From positions 1-7,077 of the forward strand of contig JBEVKV010000250.1 of assembly GCA_040509515.1 (NCBI GenBank): a stretch of 7,077 nt of DNA, in the 5' to 3' direction. The notes beneath the pieces were generated by a model. It ran no database searches and had not been told where the DNA came from. It was given only the letters and a program-made list of their open reading frames with translations. Both the position numbers and the translations under genes were made by a program. Each line of letters starts with the position of its first letter. Positions within the stretch are counted from its first letter, which is position 1. The stretch is from QHXN01 sp040509515. GTDB taxonomy: Bacteria; Acidobacteriota; Blastocatellia; Pyrinomonadales; Pyrinomonadaceae. Shown one piece after another: positions 1-6,051 of the stretch.

Positions 1-1588
1 CCGCCGCGCCCGGCTCGCCCGCCGCGACCTTCGACTCGTCGGCGAGCCCCGCAGGCGCGTCACCCTCGGACGGGGCGGTGCCCGCCGCGGGCCCCTCGGC
101 CGGCGACTCGCGCTTGATGAGGCGCGCGGCGAGCATCGGCGTCAGCGTGAAGGAGACGAGCAGAGACACGCCGATGGCGAACGAGGAGGTCAGCCCGAAC
201 GAAGACATGAAGCGGCCGACGATGCCGCCCATGAAGCCGACGGGGATGAAGACGGCGAGCAGGCTGAGCGTCGTCGCCATGACGGCGAGGCCGATCTCCT
301 TCGTGCCGTCGATGGCCGCCTGAAAGGGCGCGACGCCCTTCTCCTCGACGAAGCGGTAGATGTTCTCAAGCACGACGATGGCGTCGTCGATGACGATGCC
401 GACCATCAGCGTCAGCGCCAGCATCGTGATCTGGTTGAGCGTGTAGTCCATCGCCGCCATCAGCCCGAAGGTCGCGACGATGGAGGTCGGGATGGCGATG
501 GCCGCGATGAGCGTCGAGCGGAAGTTCCACAGGAAGAGGAAGACGACGAGCGCGGCGAGCAGGCCGCCCTCGATGAGGTGCGTCTTGATCGAATCGACCG
601 CCGCCTTGATGAAGATCGACTGGTCGCCGACGATCTGCGTCCGCACGCCCTTCTTCGCGAGCACGGGCTCAAGCTCGGCCAGACGCTCCTTCAGGGCGTC
701 GGCCACCTCGACCGAGTTCTGCCCCGACTGCTTCGAGACGATGAGCGTGACGGCCGGCTGGCCGTTCAGACGCGCAGAGGTGCGCTGCTCCTCCGAGCCG
801 TCCTCGACGTAGCCGATGTCGGAGATTTTCACCGAGTAGGAGCCGCGCGAGCCGACGGCGACGTGGTTGAAGTCCGACGGCGAGGTGATGCGCCCCATCG
901 TGCGCACGGTCAACTCGCGCGCGCCCTCGTCCACGCGCCCGCCGGGCAGTTCAAGGTTCTGCGCGCGCAGCGCCGCGACCACCTCGGGGACGGTGACGTT
1001 GAAGGCGCGCATCTTGTCTGGGTCGAGCCAGACGTGCAGCTCGCGCGTCGCGCCGCCGATGATCTGAACCTGCCCGACGCCGTTGATGGACTCGATGCGC
1101 TCCTTGATCTCCTTATCGGCGATGTCGGTGACTTCGCGCAAACTCTTGTTGGCCGAGACGGCGATGCGCAGGACGGGCGCGGCGTCGGTGTCGAGCTTGA
1201 TGATGACGGGGTCTTCGGCCGTCTCGGGCAAATCGCCGCGGATGAGGCTGACCTTGTCGCGTATCTCCTGCGCGGCCACGTCCACGTCCTTGTCCAGCAG
1301 GAACTGGACGAAGACCTGCGAGACGCCCTCGACCGAGGTCGAGCGCAACTCGTCGATGCCGCTGATGGTGTTGACCGCCGCCTCCACCTTGTCGGTGATC
1401 TCGGTCTCCACCTCGCGCGGGCTCGCGCCGGGGTTGACCACCGAGACCGTGATGGTCGGGAAGTCGATCTTCGGGAACAGGTCGACGCCCAGCGTCGTGA
1501 CCGAGAAGAGTCCCACCACCGTCAGCGACAGAATCAGCATCGTCGCGAACACGGGACGCCTCACGCAAATCTCAGCTAGTTTCTGCAT
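1..1588 (-). CDS. RND efflux pump inner-membrane subunit, HAE1/AcrB type (3' end beyond window)
   Basis: This is the inner-membrane proton/substrate antiporter of a tripartite efflux system. The ATG at 1588-1586 opens a frame with no stop for 529 codons, which runs off the left edge. That is about half of a usual protein of roughly 1,000-1,100 residues. The N-terminus (MQKLAEICVRRPVFATM) and the DLFPKIDFPTI segment near residues 36-46 are typical of HAE1 pumps. The first periplasmic porter part spans about 40-335, and transmembrane helices 2-6 lie at about 337-490. Helix 4 carries GIVIDDAIVVLEN, with the proton-relay pair Asp401-Asp402. After LIKR (490-493) comes an Ala/Pro/Gly/Glu-rich stretch to the window edge. 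The start lies 28 bases after the adaptor stop, so the two are co-transcribed. Substrate cannot be read from sequence. The family call is very secure. Confidence 0.96.
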   Translation of the reverse strand, partial: MQKLAEICVRRPVFATMLILSLTVVGLFSVTTLGVDLFPKIDFPTITVSVVNPGASPREVETEITDKVEAAVNTISGIDELRSTSVEGVSQVFVQFLLDKDVDVAAQEIRDKVSLIRGDLPETAEDPVIIKLDTDAAPVLRIAVSANKSLREVTDIADKEIKERIESINGVGQVQIIGGATRELHVWLDPDKMRAFNVTVPEVVAALRAQNLELPGGRVDEGARELTVRTMGRITSPSDFNHVAVGSRGSYSVKISDIGYVEDGSEEQRTSARLNGQPAVTLIVSKQSGQNSVEVADALKERLAELEPVLAKKGVRTQIVGDQSIFIKAAVDSIKTHLIEGGLLAALVVFLFLWNFRSTLIAAIAIPTSIVATFGLMAAMDYTLNQITMLALTLMVGIVIDDAIVVLENIYRFVEEKGVAPFQAAIDGTKEIGLAVMATTLSLLAVFIPVGFMGGIVGRFMSSFGLTSSFAIGVSLLVSFTLTPMLAARLIKRESPAEGPAAGTAPSEGDAPAGLADESKVAAGEPGAA

Positions 1589-1616
1589 GACAGACTTGTC
1601 CTATGAATCCACACGG

Positions 1617-2885
1617 TCACTGCCTGACGGGGACGCCGTCGGCCAACTGTTCGACGTTCGAGGTGGCGACCAGCTCGTCGGCCGCGACGTTGCCCCTGAC
1701 TTCAATGAGGTCGCCGTCCTGGCGGCCCGTGGCGACGAGCCGCTCCTGCGCGACGCCGTCGCGGATGACGAAGACGCGCGCGGTCGTCCCGTCGGTGCGC
1801 ACCGCGCGCGCGGGGACGAGGACGGCCGGGTCCGACTGCGGCATCAGCACGCGGATGGTCGCGAACTGGCCCGGCTTGAGCAGGTTCTCGCCGTTCATCA
1901 CTTCGGCCTCGACGGTGAGCGTGCGCGACTGCTGCGAGACGTTCGGCGAGACGCGCGCCACGCGCCCGGCGAAGCTGCGGTCGGGGTACGTGCTCACCGA
2001 GACCGAGACGCTCTGCCCGGGCCTCACCGTCGCGATGGCCTGCTCGGGCACGTCGATGCGGACGCGCAAGGGGTTGGTGCGCACGACCGTCGCGATCTTC
2101 ATGCTGGTCGAGACGAACTCGCCCACGTCGGCCGTGCGCTCCGTGACGAAGCCGCTGATGGGCGAGTAGATGGTCACGTCGCGGACGCCCTTCTGCGCCT
2201 GCTCGACCGACACCCGCGCGGCCTGCGTGGCGGCGCGCGCCGTCTGGACGGCGGCGTAAGACTGGTTGGCCTGCGCGAGCGCCGCCTGATACTGCTCGCG
2301 CAACTGGTCGCGCTGCGCGCGCTGCTGGTCGTAGGCCGCGCGCGCGATGTCGCCCGACTCAAGGAGCTGCTCGTGGCGGCGCAGGTTCTTCTCCGCGAGG
2401 TCTAAGGCCGCGCGCGCCGCGCCGACCTCGGCCACGCGCACGGGGTCGAAGCGCTGCCCCGGGCGGAGCCCGATGCGCGCCTCGGCCTGCGTCACGTTCG
2501 AGTTGGCCTGCGCCAGCGCGGCCTGCGCCTGCTCCAGACGCAGCCGCGCGTCGCCCGCGTCGAGCTGCGCGATGACCTGCCCCTTCTGGACGAAGCTGCC
2601 GAGGTCGACGCCGACCGAGACGACGCGCCCGCCCACGATGGGGGCCACGTCCGTCTGCTCGTCCGCGGCGAGGCTGCCCGTCGCCTCGATGAAGCGCGGG
2701 AGGTCGCGCATGACGGCCGGCGCGGTCGTCACGTCCACGGCCGGCGGAGTCGCGGCGGCCGCCGGGCTCTCGCCCTTCTTCTTGTTCGCCTGCGCGGACG
2801 AGCCGCCGCAGGCGGCGGCCCCGAGGCCGAGGGCGGCGACGAGCGCCAGCCCGATTAACGTCTTGACTTGAGTGCGGGGAATCAT
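1617..2885 (-). CDS. RND efflux periplasmic adaptor (membrane fusion protein), probable lipoprotein
   Basis: This adaptor links the RND pump to an outer-membrane channel. From the ATG at 2885 it has 422 residues, normal for the HlyD/AcrA family. The N-terminus is a short basic segment, a hydrophobic stretch and LGAAAC, giving a probable lipidated Cys26; the residue at -3 of this lipobox is Ala, so it is not the strongest form. Two lipoyl-like halves (about 79-111, with GGRVVSVGVDLGSFVQKGQ, and 237-270, with YSPISGFVTERTADVGEFV) flank a long Ala/Gln-rich coiled-coil hairpin (112-236). A beta-barrel (272-345) and membrane-proximal domain follow. A TTG three codons upstream (2894) is also open, but it directly abuts the AAGAG Shine-Dalgarno-like sequence, whereas the ATG has nine bases of spacing. 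The gene starts 15 bases after the tetR stop and ends 28 bases before the pump. Confidence 0.95.
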   Translation of the reverse strand: MIPRTQVKTLIGLALVAALGLGAAACGGSSAQANKKKGESPAAAATPPAVDVTTAPAVMRDLPRFIEATGSLAADEQTDVAPIVGGRVVSVGVDLGSFVQKGQVIAQLDAGDARLRLEQAQAALAQANSNVTQAEARIGLRPGQRFDPVRVAEVGAARAALDLAEKNLRRHEQLLESGDIARAAYDQQRAQRDQLREQYQAALAQANQSYAAVQTARAATQAARVSVEQAQKGVRDVTIYSPISGFVTERTADVGEFVSTSMKIATVVRTNPLRVRIDVPEQAIATVRPGQSVSVSVSTYPDRSFAGRVARVSPNVSQQSRTLTVEAEVMNGENLLKPGQFATIRVLMPQSDPAVLVPARAVRTDGTTARVFVIRDGVAQERLVATGRQDGDLIEVRGNVAADELVATSNVEQLADGVPVRQ

Positions 2886-2900
2886 GTCGTTCAACTCTTA

Positions 2901-3680
2901 TTATTCCTGGCTGTCAGAATCTTTGTCGGAAGGGCCGGCGGCGACGCCGCGCAGAACCACCTCCGCGAAACGGCGCGCGGCCTCCTCGTTTGAAACGTCG
3001 AAGATGCGGCGCGCGGGGTCTCTGTCCCAGAGCAGGTTGACGAGCGAGTGGTGGATGACCGCGCCGACGAAGACGCGCACCACGGCGTTGGGCTCCACGT
3101 CGCGGAAGGCGCCCTCGGCCTGCCGGCGGCGTATGTAGTCGCCGAGAAACTCGTAGAGCGCGCGCACGTTCTTGTCCCAGAAGACCTGCGCGAGCGAGTG
3201 CTTTTCGAGCGCGAGGTACATCAGCAGGCGCAGGAATTCCGCGTCGCCGCTGTGGTGTTCGAGCATCGAGAGCGCGATGCCCTCGAAGACGGCGCGGTCG
3301 TCCGAGCCCTCGACGGCCGCCGCGACGCTGTGGCAGACCATGTCGACGACCGGCCGCTCGTCCTCGGCCGAGACGGGGCTCGCCCCGAGCCCGGCGCAGC
3401 CCTTGTAATCGATGATGGCAGTGTAGAGGTCTTCCTTGGTGGCGAAGTGGCGGAAGATGATGGCCTCCGAGACGCCCGCGGCCTGCGCGATCTCCTTGGT
3501 GGTCGTGCCCCGGAAGCCGCGCTCGGCGAAGAGCCGCAACGCGACCTGGACGATCTGCAGGCGGCGCTCGTCGGCGGCCATGCGCCCGCCCGCGTGCTGG
3601 GCGGACTGCTGCCCCGGGACTTGCGCCTCCGGGGTCGCCGCGTCCGCGCCGCCGCGCCCGGCCTCCGTCTGTCTGCTCAT
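2901..3680 (-). CDS. TetR/AcrR-family transcriptional regulator of the efflux operon
   Basis: This is a 259-residue regulator, predicted to be the local repressor of the efflux operon. The N-terminal helix-turn-helix lies at about 38-85: LQIVQVALRLFAERGFRGTT, then KEIAQAAGVSEAIIFRHFATKEDLY, a textbook TetR signature. The all-helical remainder is the ligand and dimer domain, ending in a charged tail. Residues 1-33 are a Gly/Ala/Gln-rich extension before the domain. An internal Met34 (3581) could be the start, but the upstream ATG at 3680 has the better ribosome-binding context (GAGAGGCGGG). The gene is first in the operon, with adaptor and pump closely behind. A 16-bp palindrome overlaps the inferred transcription start, which implies autoregulation and shared control of the pump. 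The inducing ligand is unknown. Confidence 0.93.
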   Translation of the reverse strand: MSRQTEAGRGGADAATPEAQVPGQQSAQHAGGRMAADERRLQIVQVALRLFAERGFRGTTTKEIAQAAGVSEAIIFRHFATKEDLYTAIIDYKGCAGLGASPVSAEDERPVVDMVCHSVAAAVEGSDDRAVFEGIALSMLEHHSGDAEFLRLLMYLALEKHSLAQVFWDKNVRALYEFLGDYIRRRQAEGAFRDVEPNAVVRVFVGAVIHHSLVNLLWDRDPARRIFDVSNEEAARRFAEVVLRGVAAGPSDKDSDSQE

Positions 3681-3712
3681 ATCTTGACCCGCCTCTCCGA
3701 ACCGCCGATTAC

Positions 3713-3728
3713 AAGTAAGTACTTACTT
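3713..3728. promoter_or_regulatory. Probable TetR operator: perfect 16-bp palindrome
   Basis: AAGTAAGTACTTACTT is its own reverse complement over all 16 bases. It sits 33 bases upstream of the tetR ATG and directly after the predicted -10 box, so the transcription start would fall inside it. Each arm is a doubled AAGT tetramer; short doubled arms in a palindrome are common in TetR-family operators. Binding by the adjacent regulator is inferred from position and symmetry. Confidence 0.78.
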
Positions 3729-3757
3729 ACCTTAGATGCGCGACAGAGTCAAGTCAA
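3729..3757 (-). promoter_or_regulatory. Predicted sigma70-type promoter of the tetR-adaptor-pump operon
   Basis: Read on the minus strand, TTGACT (3757-3752) is followed by a 17-base spacer and TAAGGT (3734-3729). The -35 matches consensus in five of six positions. The -10 is weak but keeps the important first two bases and last T. An A/T tract (3763-3771, around TAAATATTT) lies just upstream of the -35 where an UP element would be. A second overlapping TTGACT occurs at 3752-3747 but gives a poorer -10. The -10 abuts the palindromic operator, a typical repression geometry. Confidence 0.6.
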
Positions 3758-4013
3758 GACGGTAAATATTTCGTGATGTATTGTTCCGAGCCTTGTGCTA
3801 CATTCGGCCCGTACATTTTCACAACAAAACTGATTCTTCGGGGCGCGGGTGGGCTCGCACGTTTCCCCGGCCTTTCCCTCGCACAGACCTCGCGGGAGCC
3901 CTGTCGGCACGACGCTTGCTCCCGTGTGGCGGGAAAAGCATTTTCTGGAAGCGAACTCTCGCGCGCTTTCATTAGTTGGGACTTTAATCATCCTTGTGAG
4001 GAGAGAAAAGACT
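3758..4013 (+). other. Divergent intergenic region and leader of the plus-strand block
   Basis: This is the plus-strand half of the 333-base gap between the divergent tetR and DUF883-like genes. I find no convincing promoter for the plus block: hexamers such as TACATT (3799, 3812) and TTTAAT (3983) lack a matching -35 at proper spacing. A 7-bp inverted repeat, CGGGAGC (3893-3899) with GCTCCCG (3918-3924), could form a small leader hairpin. GAGGAG at 3998-4003, ten bases before the ATG, is the Shine-Dalgarno sequence that fixes the start at 4014. Open frames crossing this stretch have no recognisable protein. Confidence 0.5.
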
Positions 4014-4445
4014 ATGTCACAGAACAGACCTGGTAACGAGACTGGCGATTTCGGCGGCACGGGCGGCGGCACGGGTTCGGGCGGCGTTTCGGGCGGCACC
4101 GGCTCGGGCGGCGTTTCGGGCGGGACGGGCAGCGGCCTCAGCACGACGACGGGCGGCGGCGGCACCGGCGCGGCGACGGCGACGGCCCCCTCGGCGGGCG
4201 GCATCGGCGCGCGCGCTAAGGAGTACGGGCAGACCGTGGCGGACGCGGCCTCGACGGCGAAGGACTACCTGAGCGACAAGGCTTCGGTCGTCGGCGACAA
4301 GCTCTCGGGGCTGAAGGACGTCGACTACGCCGAGTACGCCACGCAGGCGAAGGACTACGCGCGGCAGAACCCGGGTCAGGCGCTTTTGGTCGCCGCGGCC
4401 GCGGGCTTCGTCATCGGCCTCCTCGTCCGCGGGGGGCGCAGGTAG
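4014..4445 (+). CDS. Small Gly-rich membrane-anchored protein, DUF883 (ElaB/YqjD)-like C-terminus
   Basis: A 143-residue protein with three parts. Residues 11-64 are extremely Gly/Ser/Thr-rich, including a nine-residue repeat GGTGSGGVS at 18-26 and 27-35 and partly at 36-41. Residues 65-118 form a charged amphipathic helix with repeated AKEYGQT/AKDYLSD/AKDYARQ-type segments. Residues 119-138 (NPGQALLVAAAAGFVIGLLV) are one hydrophobic anchor ending in RGGRR. The helix followed by NP-x-A and a C-terminal anchor with basic tail resembles DUF883 proteins such as ElaB and YqjD, which are inner-membrane-anchored and reported to bind ribosomes in E. coli. The Gly-rich half is not part of that family. 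The frame is open upstream to 3849, but the GAGGAG at 3998 supports ATG 4014. It heads a plus-strand set whose next gene is YqjE-like, which supports the assignment. Confidence 0.72.
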   Translation: MSQNRPGNETGDFGGTGGGTGSGGVSGGTGSGGVSGGTGSGLSTTTGGGGTGAATATAPSAGGIGARAKEYGQTVADAASTAKDYLSDKASVVGDKLSGLKDVDYAEYATQAKDYARQNPGQALLVAAAAGFVIGLLVRGGRR

Positions 4446-4452
4446 ACGATAA

Positions 4453-4481
4453 GTTCAAAGTTCAAATGTTCGAGGTTCAAA
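4453..4481 (+). repeat. Heptamer repeat GTTCAAA, four units (inverted arm)
   Basis: Two perfect GTTCAAA units (4453-4466), one spacer base, then GTTCGAG and GTTCAAA (4468-4481). These are the reverse complement of the TTTGAAC array located 50 bases further on. They begin eight bases after the stop codon of the DUF883-like gene and form the left arm of a foldback. Confidence 0.85.
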
Positions 4482-4510
4482 GTCGGGCGGCCGGCTTTGA
4501 ACCTCGAACA
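4467..4510. repeat. Perfect 16-bp inverted repeat with 12-base loop
   Basis: GTTCGAGGTTCAAAG at 4468-4482 is exactly complementary to CTTTGAACCTCGAAC at 4495-4509, and the T/A pair at 4467/4510 extends it to 16 bp. The loop (4483-4494) is GC-rich. No T-run follows on the plus strand, so it is not a standard rho-independent terminator. It could protect or attenuate the mRNA between the first and second genes, or be a recombination or REP-like element. Confidence 0.85.
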
Positions 4511-4530
4511 CGGCAACGCTTCGGGCGGGT

Positions 4531-4572
4531 TTTGAACTTTCAACTTTGAACTTTGAACTTTGAACTTTGAAC
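4531..4572 (+). repeat. Heptamer tandem array (TTTGAAC), six units
   Basis: Six contiguous 7-base units fill 42 bases. Unit two (4538-4544) is TTTCAAC, a single-base variant; the other five are identical. TGA occurs at 4533, 4547, 4554, 4561 and 4568, which covers all three plus-strand frames. The array ends four bases before the very strong GAGGAGGT ribosome-binding site (4577-4584) of the next gene. It can pair with the inverted units at 4453-4481. Confidence 0.93.
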
Positions 4573-4588
4573 TGCCGAGGAGGTAACG

Positions 4589-5059
4589 ATGGCCGAAGTT
4601 GAGAGAAGGCGGGCGGACGTGCCCGCGACGGCGCAGTCGGGCGTCGATCTGGAGAATCTGCCCACGCTTCTGGGCAAGCTCAGCGACGACGTGATGCGGC
4701 TCGTCGACACCAAGCTCAGCCTCGTCAAGGTCGAGCTGAAGGAAGACGCGTCGTTCTACGCGCGCAACGGGGCCTTCATGGCCGTCGGCGCGATGGTGGC
4801 GCTCATCGGGTTCGCGCTCGTCAACGTCGCGGTCGCGTTCTTCATCTCGAACTTCTTCGCCAACGAAGCGGCGGCGGCCGAGAGGTTCGGGCCGACGAGT
4901 TACGGCCTGGGGTTCCTCATCACCGGCGTCCTTTACGTCGTCATCGGCGGCGTCATCGCCCTCGTGATGAAGAACAAGCTCGCCGGCTACAACCCCGCCC
5001 CGACGGCGTCCCTCGACGAGATCAGAAAGGATAAGCAATGGCTGAAGAACGAAATGTAG
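4589..5059 (+). CDS. PF07332-type membrane protein (putative phage-holin superfamily III / YqjE-like)
   Basis: 156 residues. An N-terminal amphipathic helix (about 24-58; LLGKLSDDVMRLVDTKLSLV then KVELKED) precedes two transmembrane segments: about 61-89 (GAFMAVGAMVALIGFALVNV onwards) and 105-126. The basic C-terminus ends in SLDEIRKDKQWLK, the acidic-Lys-x-x-Trp-Leu tail seen in this family. Despite the family name, these are usually chromosomal housekeeping membrane proteins, like E. coli YqjE, and nothing phage-like is nearby. Function is poorly known. The start is fixed by GAGGAGGT at 4577-4584, five bases from the ATG. It follows a DUF883-like gene, as yqjE follows yqjD, and its last 22 bases overlap the next gene. 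Confidence 0.85.
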   Translation: MAEVERRRADVPATAQSGVDLENLPTLLGKLSDDVMRLVDTKLSLVKVELKEDASFYARNGAFMAVGAMVALIGFALVNVAVAFFISNFFANEAAAAERFGPTSYGLGFLITGVLYVVIGGVIALVMKNKLAGYNPAPTASLDEIRKDKQWLKNEM

Positions 5060-6003
5060 GGCTGGCGCGCGCCACCGAATCAGCCGGCGACGACGACGTT
5101 GACCAGACCAAGGCGGCACTTCAGCGCCGGATGGAGGAAGCGCGCGAATCCATTACGCAAACTGTTACAGAGATTAAGGACACGGTCGTGACCCAGTACC
5201 AGCAGGTGAAAGATAACATCAGCGACACGCTCGACTGGCGCGAGCAGTACAAGCGCCACACGCTCCCCTTTACGCTCACGGCCTTCGCCGTCGGCACCTT
5301 CGTCGGCTACACCGTGATGGGCGCCTTCAAGGGCGGCGGTGACGACTACGAGGAGGAGGAGTCATTCGACCGCATCGACGCCGCTTTCGACCGCGGCGTC
5401 AAGGGGTCTGCGAAACGCGCCTACGCGGCGCAGCCCATCCTCGGCGGCGCGGGCGCAGGGGCCTATCAGCGCACCTCGCGCTCGGAGTCGAACGCCGCGA
5501 CCGAGTCGGCCGAAGCGTTCGGCCGGAGCGGCGGCGACGACTACAGCGGCGACGTGGGGCCGGAGACGCGCCCCTCTTACAGCAGCGGCTATCAGGCTCC
5601 GACCGCGCCGCAGGCGCTCGTCTCCCACGCCTCGGTCTCGGCCCCGGCGGCGACCGAAGAGTCGGAGGAGCCGAAGGGCCCCGGCCTCATCAGCCGCTTC
5701 AAGGAGACGAAGGCTTACGACAGGCTGCAGGAGGAGTTGTCCACGCTCGGCGAGCGGGCGCTCGAAGAGCTTTCGCGCACGGCGCAGACGGTCGTCGTCC
5801 CGGCGCTCCTGAGCAAGCTCAAGGACATGATCGGCATCGACCTCTCGACGCAACAACGGGTCGCGAAGCGGAGCCGCGTCGAACAGCAGACCGCGCAGAC
5901 GACCGCGCAGACCGCGGCCGCGGTCGAGGGCGGCGCGTCCGGTCAGGGCGCGTCGGCACGGACGGCGGCCGCTGGCGGGACGGAAGGCTACGGCGCTTCT
6001 TAA
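5038..6003 (+). CDS. Single-pass membrane protein of unknown function (DUF3618-like N-terminal layout)
   Basis: 321 residues, not securely recognised. Residues 21-68 are a heptad-like charged helix (ALQRRMEEARESITQTVTEI then KDTVVTQYQQVKDN), probably a coiled coil. One hydrophobic segment follows at about 76-96 (LPFTLTAFAVGTFVGYTVMG). A cytoplasmic or periplasmic part comes next: acidic DDYEEEE, a disordered Ser/Ala/Gly/Pro region (125-212), an amphipathic helical segment (216-268, SRFKETKAYDRLQEELSTLG and on to KLKDMIGIDL) and a Gln/Thr/Ala/Gly-rich tail. The helix-then-anchor layout recalls DUF3618 and YqjK-type partners of YqjE, but I cannot claim homology. The ATG lies 22 bases inside the preceding gene with AAGGA eight bases upstream, which indicates translational coupling and likely joint function at the membrane. 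Confidence 0.8.
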   Translation: MAEERNVGLARATESAGDDDVDQTKAALQRRMEEARESITQTVTEIKDTVVTQYQQVKDNISDTLDWREQYKRHTLPFTLTAFAVGTFVGYTVMGAFKGGGDDYEEEESFDRIDAAFDRGVKGSAKRAYAAQPILGGAGAGAYQRTSRSESNAATESAEAFGRSGGDDYSGDVGPETRPSYSSGYQAPTAPQALVSHASVSAPAATEESEEPKGPGLISRFKETKAYDRLQEELSTLGERALEELSRTAQTVVVPALLSKLKDMIGIDLSTQQRVAKRSRVEQQTAQTTAQTAAAVEGGASGQGASARTAAAGGTEGYGAS

Positions 6004-6009
6004 ATGTGT

Positions 6010-6051
6010 GAAGGCGGAAGGATGAAGGGCGAAGGATGAAGGACGAAGCGG
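6010..6051 (+). repeat. Heptamer tandem array (GAAGGAT/GAAGGNN), six units
   Basis: Six 7-base units in register: GAAGGCG, GAAGGAT, GAAGGGC, GAAGGAT, GAAGGAC, GAAGCGG. The array starts six bases after the preceding stop codon. TGA at 6009, 6023 and 6037 covers all three plus frames. It contains the apparent ATG (6036) and an AAGGG Shine-Dalgarno-like sequence (6026-6030) of the lipid kinase. The units are more degenerate than in the TTTGAAC array, but the GAAG core recurs strictly every seven bases. Confidence 0.85.

Noticed and set aside
1113..1568. Minus-strand frame of 151 codons within the pump gene
   Set aside because: It is another frame of the same strand inside the RND coding sequence; the real frame gives clear HAE1 motifs.
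1083..2405. Long plus-strand open frame of 440 codons opposite the pump and adaptor genes
   Set aside because: It runs antisense across two well-recognised genes, its translation is Arg/Asp/Ala-rich without any family motif, and long antisense frames are expected in GC-rich DNA.
2885..2894. TTG at 2894 as start of the adaptor gene
   Set aside because: The AAGAG Shine-Dalgarno-like sequence directly touches the TTG with no spacing, while it is nine bases from the ATG at 2885, which also starts a proper lipoprotein signal.
3983..3988. TTTAAT as a -10 box for the plus-strand block
   Set aside because: No -35-like hexamer is found 16-18 bases upstream (the site reads CGCGCG), so it was not called as a promoter.
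4453..4572. CRISPR-like array
   Set aside because: The units are 7 bases and directly contiguous without unique spacers, so this is a simple tandem repeat with an inverted arm.
4589..5059. Prophage remnant suggested by the holin family name
   Set aside because: PF07332 proteins are commonly chromosomal, there is no lysin, capsid, tail or integrase gene nearby, and composition matches the surroundings.
4376..5119. Minus-strand frame of 247 codons crossing the TTTGAAC array
   Set aside because: It is open only because the array has no stop codon on that strand, giving a repetitive FKVQSSK-type peptide, and it is antisense to the PF07332 gene. It is a false gene produced by the repeat.
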